From Coffea arabica (taxonomy: Eukaryota > Streptophyta > Magnoliopsida > Gentianales > Rubiaceae): a stretch of DNA of 64,000 bases. The stretch's first letter is position 1, and every line of letters starts with the position of its first letter. This document shows positions 1 to 13,253 of this stretch, one piece after another. The translations under genes were made by a program, and so were the position numbers. The stretch covers positions 16,262,001 through 16,326,000 of the forward strand of contig NC_092312.1 in the NCBI RefSeq assembly GCF_036785885.1. Reading direction: 5' to 3'. The notes under the pieces are model-generated. The model was not told the DNA's origin. It worked only from the letters and a program-made list of their open reading frames with translations, and searched no databases.

Positions 1-289
1 CTTGCGGGAGTTATTAGTGGTAAGAGTATTATATTGGATAAGAAAAATGGTAACTTTGATTAAGGGTCACATTTGGCTGTCTCCACTCGTTAATTAGCAC
101 ATAGTACTAGAATCTTTATGTGATTTATACTTTACTTGGTTACTTAGATTGCTTCTGTCACTTTACTGGGACTAGAGATAGCTCTCTTGCTTCTTCACCT
201 GTGATCCTTCTTACTAATTTTTTCTTTTGGGTTCAATCGCAAGCTACTGATTCGAGTAATTCTGGGTTGGTTGTGGTAGTGAGACAAGC
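1..289 (+). promoter_or_regulatory. Leader/promoter side of the AGPase gene
   Basis: This is the upstream side of the first gene. It is AT-rich with short pyrimidine tracts and has no reading frame that resembles a protein. The window starts inside it, so the true promoter may lie outside. A splice acceptor in the 5' leader is possible but I could not fix one. Confidence 0.4.
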
Positions 290-3200
290 ATGGTGATGGA
301 TACTGGCTTTGCAACAATGAAAGCCACTGCCCACTTGGCAACAGTAAATGGAGAAAATGGAATTTGGGGGGAGAGGGTCAAAGGCAGCCTAAATGGCAAT
401 TTTTGGGTTAATCAGTTGGCAAAAAGCTTAAAACTTGACTACGAAAAGAAACAGAAATTTAAACCTGGGGCTGCTTTCTCGGTCATCACCAGAGAAACTG
501 GAAAAGAGACTCTGGTAAGTTCATTTTAGAGAATTTGTTTTTGGAGATTTTTGCTTGTTGATCCATCAGCCTTGAAGAATAAGTGAATAACTAGGTTCAA
601 ATGGTTCTAGTAAACTTGGAAGCGCTGCATGATATGTTTTTTGATGTTACCACAGTTTCGTTGATGTGCTGTTATAATTTTCTTGATATGCCTGTTGGAT
701 CTGTGATTCAGACCATAGAAGCACCACGTTTTGAGAGACGGAGGGCGGACCCTAAGAATGTGGCTGCTATCATACTAGGAGGAGGTGCTGGGACTCAACT
801 TTTCCCTCTGACGAGCAGAACTGCAACTCCTGCTGTAAGATCATAATTCTGGTCTCTTGTGCCTGTTTAAGTATCTGGTTTTCTAGTTATTTGATAAAAA
901 TAGATTTACCTTGCAATTTGTGTTATACTGTTCTTTTCAGAATGTATTAATTTTGTTATGTCACGTTGGTTTCAGGTCCCAGTTGGAGGATGCTATAGAC
1001 TTATAGACATTCCAATGAGTAACTGCATCAATAGTGGCATTAACAAGATTTTCGTGCTGACTCAATTCAACTCTGCTTCACTGAATCGTCATATCGCTCG
1101 AACCTATCATGGAAATGGTGTGAACTTTGGAGATGGATTTGTAGAGGTAGGAATCTGTTATTGTTGTATTCCTTTGTCATTTATTAAACTAAGTTCCAAT
1201 ATAGTAATTGAACTTTGATGCAATAATTGAAAAGAAACTAAGGCCTTGATAATTGAGGTACAAGAGAAGCTAGAGTGAAATAGGGACGGGACTCAAAACT
1301 CTCTGTAAGATAATTGTTTAGATCCGCTGAATTAGTATGCAGAAAGAAAGAAAAGGTTATACCTCTTCCTTCAAAACGTGTTTTTTTATATAGAACTTAA
1401 TGTGGAGTGGAGTATTTGGTAACTTTGTATCAAACAGGTTCTGGCAGCAACACAAACTTCAGGGGAAGCAGGAATGAAGTGGTTCCAAGGAACTGCAGAC
1501 GCTGTTCGCCAATTTCTATGGATGTTTGAGGTCAGTGCTTCTTTTTGCAGGTCCAGGATGCTATTTCACTTTGATCCATATAAGATCTAACTCAATAGTA
1601 TCTCAGCAAATCATCTACTCTGCTTTTATCGGCTTCATATTGTTATTAGTTTACATGGATATCTACTATTTTCTATCATAATTTTATAATACTAGAAATG
1701 CTTTTTCATTTACTTAAATTTAAATCTCATAGGATGCAAGGAACAAGGACATTGATAACATACTCATTTTGTCTGGAGATCAACTTTACCGGATGGACTA
1801 CATGGACTTTGTGCAGGTCTGTTCATCGTAAACTATTGTTTTTGGATACTTGTGTACCTAATATTTAAATGTGTCATTAATGCTTCAGATCCTTTGACAG
1901 AATCATGTTGATCGGAATGCTGATATCACACTTTCATGTGTCCCAGTTGGTGAGAGGTCTGTTAGAAAGCTTTACTTGTCAATCAACAACTCGCTTTAAA
2001 TCATGTTCTACCTGCTACTTGCTATTTCAGTTGTTCTTACTATTGGATTCCTTTACCAAAATTGAGAGAAACTTCCTATTGGATTTCATGAATGCCGGTT
2101 TTCAATGTGATGGGAGAGGGAGGAGTCAACAATTGACGAGAAATTTTCTTTTAGATATTTTGTAGATTCAAATGTATTTTTGGGTTGTAATTAGATTTGA
2201 AAATCTTATCTATTTCACATCAAATGGTTTTGCTTGGCAGCCGTGCTTCAGAATTTGGACTTGTGAAGATTGACAGCAGAGGCAAAGTGGTCCAGTTTTC
2301 TGAAAAACCCAAAGGTTCTGATCTGAAGGCAATGGTGAGCATGTGAATTGATAAACCTGCTTTCTGATCTGAAATTTCTTTTTTCTTTTGCAAAAGGTTG
2401 TTTTTCAAGTTCAAGCCTAATTCTTTGTGAAATTTATCTGCCAGTTCTGCAGCTACTAATCCAAACATCATAGCTAAAAGAGACTTTTTGTTTGCAACTT
2501 ACCCCTTGTATTTTTAGATACGCCGCAAAAGCTGCTGCTTACTTTAGTAGCTATTATACATGGGTAACTATTATTTCCTTAACTCATTTTTTTGGAGGCA
2601 CTCGAGGTTTCAAAAGCTAAATTAAAAGATGTGAAAAGTATAAGATACACACCTCTGTTCGTGAAAGCCGTCAATTCAAATTGTCAGGCTATTTCAATAT
2701 ACAACTGTTTTTTAATTTTTTGTCTTTCACTGCAGCATGTGGATACTACCATCCTGGGTTTGTCTCCACAAGAAGCATTCAAATCTCCTTATATTGCTTC
2801 GATGGGAGTTTATGTATTTAAGACAGAGGTACTGCTGCAGCTTTTGAAATGGAGGTATCCTACATCGAATGACTTTGGATCTGAAATCATACCTTCAGTT
2901 GTTAAGGAGCGTAATGTCAGAGTAAGCCAACTAACTTCAAATTTTGCTCTCTGCATATAAGTAACCAACCACGTTTGACTTTTTGTCTTCAGAAAAATAC
3001 CCATCCATGACAATGGGCATCATTTTTACAGGCTTATATATTCAGAGACTACTGGGAGGATATAGGAACAATTAAATCTTTCTATGAATCTAACTTAGCC
3101 CTGACAGATGAGGTTTGTCTGTTTGTCTTTCTCTTGCCTCTTTCACAAGTATTTAAGTCATTTTGAAATCTAAATTTCTGTTTGTGATTTCAATGTTTTG

Positions 3201-4193
3201 ATACATCCCAAAATATTTGTTTGAAGAGATTGAATTCATGCCTGGGCCCAAATGGAAATCGGAAATTAGCTCTTCATATGTCTTTGCATATGCTTCTGAA
3301 AGATTTAAGAAAATGTTTCAATTGCAGTCCGCGAAGTTTCAATTTTATGACCCAAAGACACCTTTCTTCACATCTCCCCGATTCTTGCCTCCAACCAAGA
3401 TAGATAAATGCCAGGTAATCTTGTGTATTTGAGCATGACTAACTATAGTTTATGACTTTATGCATCTGGTATCTGATAACTCAAAAACATTTCGCAGATT
3501 ATGGATTCAATAATCTCACATGGATGCTTCTTGAGAGAGTGTACTGTTGAACATTCTATTGTGGGTGAAAGATCGCGTTTAGATTATGGTGTGGAACTGA
3601 AGGTTTGATTAATGCTCAGCTACTATGATCATGATGCTTATTCATGGCAAACTGGTGACAACAAATATAGACTGGTTTGGTACTTGGTAATAAATCATCA
3701 TTTCAACTGCCTTTTACAGGATACCTTCATGATGGGGGCTGACTATTACCAAACTGAGTCAGAAATAGCTTCTCTCCTTGCCGAAGGGAAAGTACCCATC
3801 GGTATTGGACAGAATACAAAAATCAGGTATGTTGACATTTTGTAAGTTCAGTTACTATCATGACATAATTCCTCGCTCAATCCTGACACATCTTACTCGG
3901 CAAACATGCATGCAGGAATTGCATAATTGACAAGAATGCAAAGATTGGGAAGGATGTGGCCATCCTGAATAAAGATGTAAGCTTAAGCATCTTTTGCTTG
4001 CTGGACTAAGTATCAATTCCCAATTTTTGGTATAATAATAAAAATAGACTAATCCAAGGAAATATCATCTACGCATTCTACGAATCCTCAGGGTGTTCAA
4101 GAAGCAGACCGACCTGAAGAAGGGTTCTACATTCGGGCAGGCATCACTGTAATACTGGAGAAAGCAACAATTAATGATCGTACGGTGATATGA
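290..4193 (+). CDS. APL3: ADP-glucose pyrophosphorylase large (modulatory) subunit, plastid
   Basis: Large subunit of the plastid heterotetramer that makes ADP-glucose from glucose-1-phosphate and ATP, the committed step of starch synthesis. I place 14 coding exons: 290-514, 712-834, 976-1146, 1438-1530, 1733-1816, 1901-1956, 2241-2334, 2736-2921, 3032-3112, 3328-3414, 3498-3602, 3720-3826, 3916-3976 and 4092-4193. They sum to 1575 nt (524 aa), the family length, and stay in frame. Residues 1-75 look like a transit peptide. The nucleotidyltransferase core runs from [11 protein letters not shown] (98-108) to the C-terminal left-handed beta helix, ending in DRTVI. Residues Q104 and T114 stand where catalytic subunits have Arg and Lys, so this is the APL3/APL4 or potato-LS modulatory class. 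A second ATG at 296 (MDTG) matches the usual family start as well. Exon 6 has an earlier AG at 1887-1888 that would bring in a stop, so the AG at 1899-1900 is the productive acceptor. Confidence 0.95.
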
Positions 4194-5753
4194 TATGATC
4201 TCTTGCATCTATGGGGTGCTTGGAAGTTGGTGATGGGCAAGAACCTAGAGATATGACGATTGAACCACCCTTTTTGCGGTGATACCCATTGCAACCGGTG
4301 GTTCCAGTAAGGAGCTCCAGGGAGCATGAATCGCAACATCTATAGCCTATGTCTAAGGAGCCGATGCTTTGTTAGTGTGTTAGTCCATAATAAAACTGGG
4401 CTGAGCTTTCCAGTTGCCGCCTCCTGTTTTGCTCGTAGTTTTGCTTATTATACGTAGGATTAATCAATCACTCTTCTTCTGTAACATATCAACACGACGG
4501 TAACTGCGCAATCATCTCTTGTGCGATTACCTTTTTTGGGTGCGAGAATACAGTTATGGATCCATGTACATACCCTGAACCACGCCAGAGTTACGCTTAT
4601 AAAGTTTCATTTATCTGAGAAAAGAAATACTCAAAGACTCGAGAGACTTGCAAGAACTGTCATAGTGCTGTAAAAATTTCTTAATCTGTAAGAAGTTCTG
4701 CTCGTTAAAATCAGTCATGAGGCCAGGACAGGGCATCACCAGAAGCATCCCGCGGCACTTTTACAACAAATGGGCTGGGAAATTACATGATCTTTAACGT
4801 GAGCAACTCGGAAAATTAGAAAGGAAGGCAGAATACGTGAGCTACCAATAGATAAAATACCCACAAACGGAAGGGAAGATCACGATAGATATGCAAAGCA
4901 GCAAAACGTCAAATTGTGCGCCAGTGCAAGTCAAAAAGGTTGTAGTTTAGCTTTTAATGAAACTTATCTTAATATTCCCCTCTTTCCATTTTAATTATTA
5001 GTCGCGGTTTCAATTTTTATCCATCCCAGAACCCAACCTGTAGGGGAAAACAGACGCAAAAGCAAATTTCAAACGATATAAACAAATCCTTTGATGCGTA
5101 TATGACGAAGGAAATTTCAAGAATCAGCCATGAAGTCGAAACCCATTCTTCAATGTCAATATCTAGGTGGCAAACAAGAAGAAAAGTTGATATGAGAAAT
5201 ATAAATAAGGCGGTTAAAGATTCAAATAGCGTACTAGTGGAGAAGAGAGAAGCCTGCTGCAGAAACTTTGGCCAGTGCTGATAATGATCCCAGATCGTCC
5301 CTTTGATTCAGCCAGGGGCCTCCCCAACTCTTTCTTTCATCACATTCCCATCAACTCCATCTCAGAAATAATCGCCACCAAAGTTCCATTCCGGGTACTA
5401 CATTGCCAACGAATTTCTATCCCACCTTTTCTGCAAGAATTGTTTCGTTCAGTTCTGCTCTATAACTTGTGTCTTGCATGGATAGATGTTACACCATTAA
5501 AAATAATACGTTACTTTACAAAACAACCGCCAGTACTAAAGCTTCTCCTTTCTTATTCTACATACCAGCGAAGTACAAAAGAGGAAATTTTAATAAAAAA
5601 AAAAAATTATAGAGACAAAAATGTACTCACTAATGCCATAATCAGGCTTCCAAACACCACAAGCACCAAAAATTGGACTTGATCAAGAGTAGTAGCTTTC
5701 TAGCTATCTCTTCCTCTTCAAAGAAGGACACAGTCCTTTTTGGATGAATACTT
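4194..5753. other. 3' UTRs and spacer between convergent genes
   Basis: This holds the 3' UTR of the AGPase gene and, from the other side, the 3' UTR of the minus-strand PCH1-like gene. A plus-strand open frame of 135 codons at 5275-5682 has no recognisable domain and sits in this convergent spacer. I see no RNA gene or repeat. Confidence 0.5.
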
Positions 5754-8700
5754 TCATAAGCCCCTCGTGTTCCAAACTATAAAAGATCCCCTCCTCCGGA
5801 ATTCACATGTTTGAAAACCATTCATGGCCTTTCCCATCAGGGCCATAGCAGCAATGCTCGGGCATTGCTTGTCTTGACGGTCCTCAGATGCCAATTTTGA
5901 ACTCTGTGGCTCAAAAACCACCATTGCATCAGTCTTCTTTTGTGGCATTCCAGATTGATTATGATACCACCTCCGTATCCAAGACAGCGAGGTCAATGTA
6001 TCCTTGCCTTTCTTCGCTGCATCCGTGGAGGATGACTCACCATACCTTCTTAAGGCAGTCGCATCATCTAACACCATCAATTCTTTACCAGGTAGTCTAC
6101 TAACAGTCAGCTCCGAGTTAACCACACTGCCTTTGAGAATTTTTCCTGAAGACAAATTGCTTTTCTCATGGCGACTTTCCTTACCCATATTTGAGCTCCT
6201 TGTACCTAAACTAAAAGATTCTGAAGCACTCAATCTAAGACGCTTAATCCATCGGTTGCTTGGCTCTGGTTTCGAAGAACCACCAGCATAGCAGTCTGAT
6301 TCAGATTGACTTGGCTGCTCTGCATGGGCAAGGAGTGTTTCCATGTCCAAGCTTTGAGTTCTTGATGAGCTTGGATCCACATTATCTCCAGAAGGTAAAG
6401 CAGGCAGCTCCAAGTTGATATCAGGTAGTTTGATACTATGCCGTCTGTGTCCAGCTTCCCCCGTTGAACCGATAATAACTTGAGGTGTTATTAAGCCCAT
6501 TCTGAAGTCCTGCATAAGCAAAAATTATCACTGTTATAGTGAACGACCTCTGCACCATAGTCCTATCTCCACTTTGTTTCAATTTTGTATGTTGGAGGGG
6601 GAACCAGAAAAAGCATGGAAGATGAAAGCAGAGGAAGAAAGAAAGAGAGGTGGAAGAGAGGAAGACAAGCGCGACAAACTTGAATAAAATAGAAAACAAC
6701 TACTTTAGAGGGGAGGGGTGGGTAGAAAGAAGAAAAGAAGTCAGTTTATGTAAAAGGCTAGACGCTTGGGAGTAAAACAAGAACTTTCTGTCCACTATTT
6801 ATTGAAAATGCATACACTATAGATCTTCCATGCTTGACGACTACGGTGGTCGTACATTATTGCACACAATAACCTCCTCAAGTTAAATTCTACTAGCAAC
6901 GGTGATTGAAAGGATTGACTGAGGCCACGTAACTCCATATCAGCTTTTGGTTGGTTCATTATGCTTTCACGTAATCTCCGCAGCAGATTACATTCATTTT
7001 GGTAGACAGTAAATGTGGACCAACAGTACCAATTCAATTTAGGTACAACTTAAAGAAGTTGTTAAGACCTCTAACTACCAAGAGAAAGCATATGTTTTGC
7101 CACTAAATCCCACATGAAGCAGATGTATTTTGGTATTAACTAATTTGTGAAAAATCCAGATGACTAAGTAGTGATCATCATTCACACTACATAAACTTCC
7201 TATTAAGTGTATGCAGAAAAGATCTCTCATCTACATGTCAAAATTAACTTTGTTGACAAAAACAAATACAGTGACACGTTTCATGATTAAAAAAGAGGAC
7301 TTTTTTTTGGGAGAAATGATGGTGGATATTCAGTTTATCTAGCCATTCAAAATGAACAAGAAAATCACTTCATATAGTTTTCCCTTAATCTTGAAGACCA
7401 TTGCAATCAAGTTCTAAATTTATCACTTACAACCTTACTTCCTTCCAATGGCATGGAAGCACCATCAATTTACTTCAAATTTCTCTGACAAATTATTTTT
7501 TGGAAGAAGAAGACAGATCGATCAGCTTTCAAAGTAGCACAAAACAGCTGAAGAATAGATTGAAAGGAAACAATCTAAAGGCTTGTTTGTCAGAAGAGTC
7601 AAATATGTCGAAGATGTACCTTATTTGGTGGAGAAGAGTTTGCACCTGGAACAGTGAAGAAGAGAAATAAACTCAGACGGTAAAAATACATAAGCCTAGT
7701 TAGCAATACAACTTCAGACAAACACAATGCTTTAGCTCTCCAGAAAAGCTTCCGATATATATCTATTAATATGATTATCAAAAAATTTCAACATTAACTA
7801 AATGTCATTATTTAAAGGTAATACATACTGAAAAGCTGGTTCTTCTCCTTTAACTCATCCAGATCCATGGTGTCTGTTTCAGCTGATGATTCATTTTTTA
7901 GGTTAGAGCCATCTACAACCTTTTTCCCTCCTCTTTTCATGGAATTGCCCAAAGCCTTCAAATCTTCAGCATAAAAGAATCTACCTGAAGTATTCACATC
8001 TCCAACATTTTCTTTCCCTTCAGTATCAGTAGATTCACCAAGGGACTGAATCTTTACCCCTTGTTGACTAGAGAATGGAGATAGACTTTGGAAATTAAAG
8101 AATGTATTTCCATTCAATCCAGTGCATTCTCTTGAACTTGTGAACGTTTGTTTTTCTTTAAATGAGTTAAGGTCAGTCTTCTTTGTTATCAACCAACTTT
8201 GAGTTGTCTGAGAAAATCTGGGATGATCTCCATGCAGCGGGACTACAGAGTCCACAGTAGTGCAGATTCTCATGGTCTCGACATCCTGAAGTGACTGTGA
8301 AAATTTCCGTAGTGAGTTAGAGCCATGATATAACCTCTGTGGGCTGGTTGGCTCCTGAAGATTGGACCGATTCTGCAAAAGACTGATACCAGATAAATTC
8401 TGCATCCTCCGGAATTGTTCTCCACCAAATATTGGCAAGTGATTGTTGCTTGCCCGGGGATCCATTTGGAACAGCGATGCCTTATTTTGCCGCATAAATG
8501 AAGTTAAAGATCTCGCAGATTTTGAGTGCCTTTCAACTTTTTCTTCACAAACCAAAAACGTTGACTGTCTCTGATAATCAAAGTTTTCACGCTCAAAAAC
8601 ACTCACATTGGTAGGTGACAATCGCTCTTCAGAAGTTGGCAAAGGCTTGCCCCTTGCCAGTGGAAGCACAGGTATTCTGTCATCCCCATTTTCAATTCCA

Positions 8701-9377
8701 CACTGCACCATGTGATTTGATGATCTAGGAAGTTCTTCTAGAAAAGGCCTTGAAATCACAAAGCTGCTATCTCTAAACACCCGACTAGTTTCTCCAGGTT
8801 CTTTGTTAATCTGCAACAGTTCATCAGACCCAGAATCACACTCTCTAGATGGAATTTTGTTAACATCTGGAGTTACTGTGAGAGGCGGGAGCATATAGCT
8901 GCTCCCAAGAGATAGTGTAGGCGTATTGGAGTCAAGGTTGCTAGTTATCCATGGCCTTAATGCTTTCATATCACAAATTTCTTTGCTATTCTTTACAGCT
9001 GAAACATTCTCGGCAACTGTGCCTGGACCATCTGTTGGGAAAGATTGAAATGCTAGCTTTTTAGTTCCCAAGGTTGTTGAAGTCGTTCTGAAATTCTCAT
9101 TTATGAAATTGAAATTTCCAGTTTCAATTCCTCTGGTTTCTTTAGCTGGCGAGTAACTGTTGGACTCTATCGCTTTCTCTCTACTCAACAGATAATCGTT
9201 GGCAGCATAACAATTTTGTTTGTTTCCAAAAGAAGTAGATGAAATATTATGATTCGGTGTAACACTATCACAACTTCTTCGTGTCCAATGAGACATCCAA
9301 ACAGAATGGTAAGTGTGTAAAGCTTCACCAGATTTTCCATCACAACCGTTGCATACATGAACTAAATGATCTGACAT
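5754..9377 (-). CDS. PCH1: PCH1-like phytochrome B-interacting protein ('F-box protein At2g16365' family)
   Basis: I recognise this as the plant family annotated 'F-box protein At2g16365', known in Arabidopsis as PCH1/PCHL. These proteins bind phytochrome B and stabilise its active state in photobodies. Three coding exons: 9377-7829, a 26-nt microexon 7645-7620, and 6509-5754. Together they make 2331 nt, 776 aa, in frame with GT-AG introns. The start MSDHLVHVC and the nearby HSVWMSHWT motif, then the C-terminal RWIKRLR, LSWIRRWYHN, PSIAAMALMGKAMNG and FRRRG blocks, are what I take as family marks. Between them is a long Ser-rich stretch of low complexity. I see no F-box motif despite the database name. 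The identification rests on memory of conserved ends, so an alignment is needed to be certain. Confidence 0.68.
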
Positions 9378-10915
9378 GATGAGTCAACTCACCAACCTGT
9401 AAGTACCCCTCAAGAGGTCATGAGGTGTTTACCTAATCAAGACCAGGCAAAGAGAATTGTCAGGCCATCACGAGAAGGTAAGGTTCTAAAACAAACATCT
9501 CACATGATCATCATACTTAAGTTAATGCAGATGACTCTACAGAAGTGATAAAGCCACATGTATCAGATGGTGGCTGATTTTCCCCTTGCCACCTCCACTT
9601 GGCCCCAAACACACATAAAAACAATTGGGAAGAAAAAAAATATTAAAAAAGAAGGGACAGTCTCAGATGCGTTACAGGAATTTTAGACCTTCCTAAAAAG
9701 TCGCCATAGATGCATAACCAAAATGTAGAGCTCATGCGGGCATCTCTGTGATAAGATGCTAAAATGAGGTGATAGCTTTCCCTACTGAAAACCTTCTTTA
9801 ACACAAGCTTGAATTTTGGTACTGAAGTCTGAAACCAAAGGCAACTCTTACTGCATCTCAATTTGTATACTTATTCTTTTATTACTTTTGGTTGCAAAGA
9901 GATAGAAGGTTCTAAAACCATTGCTATAGGCTAAATAAATATTAGTGCTATTTCCCAAAAACTCCTGATTGTTGACCTGGTTCTAGAATATGGAAAACTA
10001 CTTCAGATATAACATGGATTTTGTCACATGTAATCATACCACGATTAGTAGCATAGTTTAGCAGTGAGGGTTATGGCGACCAAGAGGTCGTATCATTTAC
10101 CGCAAGTTCATACATAAGAAGTAGCGTAGTTTTGTGTTGAAGCGCTAGATCAAACAATCAAGTGTGCATCAACTACTTCCGTGATCTGCAAGGACGATTA
10201 GAACTGATCAAGTTGAGCATATGGGAGAAGTATTTGAATAACAACTACCAGCAAGTGAATATTGGAATGACTTGGCCCGTTCTGCACTGGCAACATCCTT
10301 GTTACACGACTTTAAAAAATACAAAACAGAGCAAAATGATGCCTGCATTTATGCTACTTACATAATGAGAAATATTAAAACCTACAATTAGCTAAGTGAG
10401 TTTAGCTGATTGTTAGCGTGGAAAAAGATTTGCTCTTTTTAACACTGATAAGAATGCGTACAGCCCCTAAAACGCCATCTATAGAAATTCCCAGGTAACC
10501 CACAAAATTTTGCAAGCCAAGCTGGAGCAAAGATTTTTCCCATATATTACTTTCCACAATCTTCATGTAACGTTCTGGGATATGGGTTTGACTCGAAAGA
10601 AGTAAACTCACCTTCGATTTTAGCAGAAGAAATCAAAAGATCCGTTGAACCACCAAGGCTGCAGATTAAGCACGATGAAAGAAAGTTCAAATCCATGAAA
10701 GATACAAGAAAAGGAGCTCAAAGATACTGGCAAACAGATCGGAGTTGAAAGGAGTGGTTGTTTCTTGAATTTTGTACTACATAAAGGATAAAACTCAAAA
10801 GAAAGGACTGAGGAGTAAGGAGGAGAGACGAGAGAGTTATGTGGCCAGGGGAAGAAGCAACCAAAAACCAAGGAGTCAAAGTTACTGCTCGCAGTACTAC
10901 AAATGGTGTGAACAT
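9378..10915 (-). other. 5' leader with intron of the PCH1-like gene
   Basis: The stretch upstream of the start codon shows no coding potential. A strong minus-strand donor (GAAG then GTGAGT) lies at 10612/10611. This suggests a non-coding first exon around 10612-10900 and a leader intron of about 1.2 kb before the start exon. The exact transcription start and the acceptor near 9380-9400 are not resolved. Confidence 0.45.
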
Positions 10916-12050
10916 AAAGCGGAGGAAGGATTAACTATACGCTGCTGGGGACAAGGCCGCGCCAAACGCGAGAGTTTTAACCTGTGGTAAAATATTTATT
11001 CTAATGAATTTATAAAAGATGCAATAGAATTAGAACTGTATAGTAATAGATTTCATTGAATCGGTTGAAAGTTGCTATCAGTAAATTGGTCAGATCAACA
11101 AATTTGTATGGCAATGGGATTCATGTGTTTGTATTGTAAATTATTTGAGATAATTTTGTGACAAAATTACTGTAGCACTTTTTTGATATGATATATATGA
11201 GATAAAAATGTGATTGAAAAATATATTGATGATGCAAGTCAGCGTGTGTAAATAAGGTGTAAATAAAATGTACCTTTTTCCAATCGGATTGAAGTGCTTG
11301 AAATTACAAGTAAATTTGTCAAATCAATAAATTTATGCATGATGGTTCAACTATTTAAATTACCTCTAAACAGTAACAATTCCAATGAATAAATGCAAGT
11401 TCAAACAAATGGAAACAAAGTAAATTATCAAATGAATGATTTTTTCAATTAGAGTAAAACGGGCATAATAAAGAACAAGACACATGCCAAACATCGTAAT
11501 CATTGATATCAAATCTGCATATGCTTATATCAAAATATGTGTTCTTGTAATAAAAACTGGTATTCACTAAAAAAAATGCTGACGTTTTCGATACACAATT
11601 TTGGGGGGGGGGGGGGGGGTGGGGGGGGGAGAACAACAATTCAAACAAATTCAAGGAAAATATATGCAAATAAAATCTGCTAAAGTTTTACAAACCAATT
11701 GAATTCCACTTTTTTGGTGCAAACTAAATTTACAACAAATTATTTTTTCTCGTTAAAGAAACAATCCAAAATTGTCTTAAACAACAATAAATCAACAATT
11801 GACATGTATCAACTGTGAGGCAAAAATTATATCCTACATTAATCATGAAATTGCGATGGGCATATAACCATTTGCTTAAATTTTAACCACCTATAACAAC
11901 GAACATCAAATTTTGTAAATACAGATAAAAGATGTAAGAAAAATCCTATGATTATACAATAGCTCCTAAGAAAATATTACAATAGAAAATTCACAATTTT
12001 TTACTGTATCAAATAAACACCAAAAACTGCAAAAATAGAGAAAACAAATA
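10916..12050. other. AT-rich spacer with a decayed MITE and a poly-G run
   Basis: Upstream spacer of the PCH1-like gene. Around 11122-11240 is a decayed piece of the same MITE family as the copies at 12262-12428 and 29972-30149. It carries the shared motif for 'tactgtagcac' plus 'tttgagataat'. An almost pure G run (about 26 bases, broken by one T) lies at 11604-11630. I see no gene. Confidence 0.45.
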
Positions 12051-12052
12051 AG

Positions 12053-12204
12053 TGCCCTTCCAAGGCAGTCGAGCTGATCTCACTAAAGGTTAGTACATCC
12101 GAGATCCAGTGTTCGAGTATTGTAACAAAAATGAGGAATAACCCAACAACCGGAATAAGGGTTAGGGTCTGAAGTGGGGTCAGGTCCTTTTTCGTTTGTC
12201 AAAA
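12053..12204 (+). mobile_element. tRNA-derived SINE-like retroposon
   Basis: A plus-strand retroposon. The head contains a B-box-like GTTCGAGTATT and an A-box-like segment upstream. The body ends in TTTGTCAAAAAAA. A short repeat 'aaataag' occurs just before the head (about 12045) and just after the A tail (about 12206), which fits a target-site duplication. The tail resembles the TTTCGACA-An type seen at 57734, but the similarity is weak and the duplication is short. Confidence 0.45.
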
Positions 12205-12261
12205 AAATAAGCATATCTGTCCAACTACTTGTAACGAAATATAGAGCACAAGCACTTGAAC

Positions 12262-12428
12262 GGTTTGTTTGGATAGAGATTTATTAGCCAAAATTTATTT
12301 GCTTACATCATCATTACAATTTCCAACGCACCTTTTCATCTTCCCAATTACCTTTTTATCTCATAGACATCACATCACAAAAAGTGCTACAGTAAAAATA
12401 TCTCAAATAATTTACAATCCAAACAGAG
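12262..12428. mobile_element. hAT-like MITE, GTTTGGAT family
   Basis: Non-coding element with inverted ends. The left end reads GTTTGTTTGGAT and the right end ATCCAAACAGAGC, complementary over about 12 bases. The interior has 'gtgctacagtaa' and 'tctcaaataattt', which also occur in the copy at 29972-30149 and, inverted and decayed, near 11122-11240. Target duplications are not clear, so the exact edges are uncertain by a few bases. Confidence 0.6.
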
Positions 12429-13240
12429 CATTAATTCTTATTAAAAGCCTCTATTATTGCAAAGAAACTTAATAGCACAACAATTATACTTGTAGCGGAT
12501 TGGAAATAAATTCTTCACCTGTTGCACATTAAATCTATTGAACATAAATCAATTTTTAGAGTTGAATGGACATAACTCTCTAAACAGCCACAGCAAAATA
12601 TGAATATTAAGAGCTTTTTTGAACCAATCATATATTCAACATTAAGAGCCTCCATTAATGCACTTAAAAAGCTGCCCAACAATTAAGTATAAATGAAAAG
12701 GAAAAGGACTGCAATTGGACTTGTGCGTGGTTGCAATGTACGCGTTAAAACTGCTTTAAACATGACTCAATTACTAAATTCAATGCGGCCCATTGGTTAC
12801 AGAAGCTGAATTGCATATTGTAAGTCTCCAGTGGTTTGCAATCTAATGAACTTTATATTTGTATTAATTAATGCTAAAATTAACTGTTAGTTTAAAGGAT
12901 AAATTGGTTATTGTACATTCACTTAAAATCCCGATAATCATATAAAGACACAATATTCAAATTCTACTCAACTACACATCACAGCATTATACACTTAGTT
13001 TTATCACTTGCACTTGCCTTTTTCTCTACTTAAAATACCCAAAAGGATGGCACATGAAAATTTTTCAATAAACACCTTTTTATATATGTACAGGACTCGG
13101 TAGTAAGTATTGGAGCACTGCTACGTGCAAAGAAGAAAAAATAATTAATAGAAAAAAAAAAAAAAGAGTGAAAGCATCTAAAGCAGCCGAGGGCAGAAGA
13201 GAAAAGGCCGAGACGGGGAGTCGTATTATGGTAGTAGTAG
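12429..13240. other. AT-rich spacer
   Basis: I see no gene, RNA or convincing repeat structure here. There are short A tracts and nothing with a conserved reading frame. Confidence 0.4.
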
Positions 13241-13253
13241 ATAGATCATAGAT

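Noticed and set aside
1889-1900. Alternative acceptor at 1888 in the AGPase gene
   Set aside because: It adds a stop codon at once; the next AG keeps the conserved [13 protein letters not shown] frame.
5275-5682. 135-codon plus-strand frame between convergent genes
   Set aside because: No recognisable motif, skewed composition, and location in overlapping 3' UTRs.
5754-9377. True F-box domain in the PCH1-like protein
   Set aside because: I see no F-box motif; the family name comes from annotation only.
11604-11630. G-run as a functional quadruplex or CRISPR-like repeat
   Set aside because: A single homopolymer broken by one T, with no spacers; simple slippage is enough.
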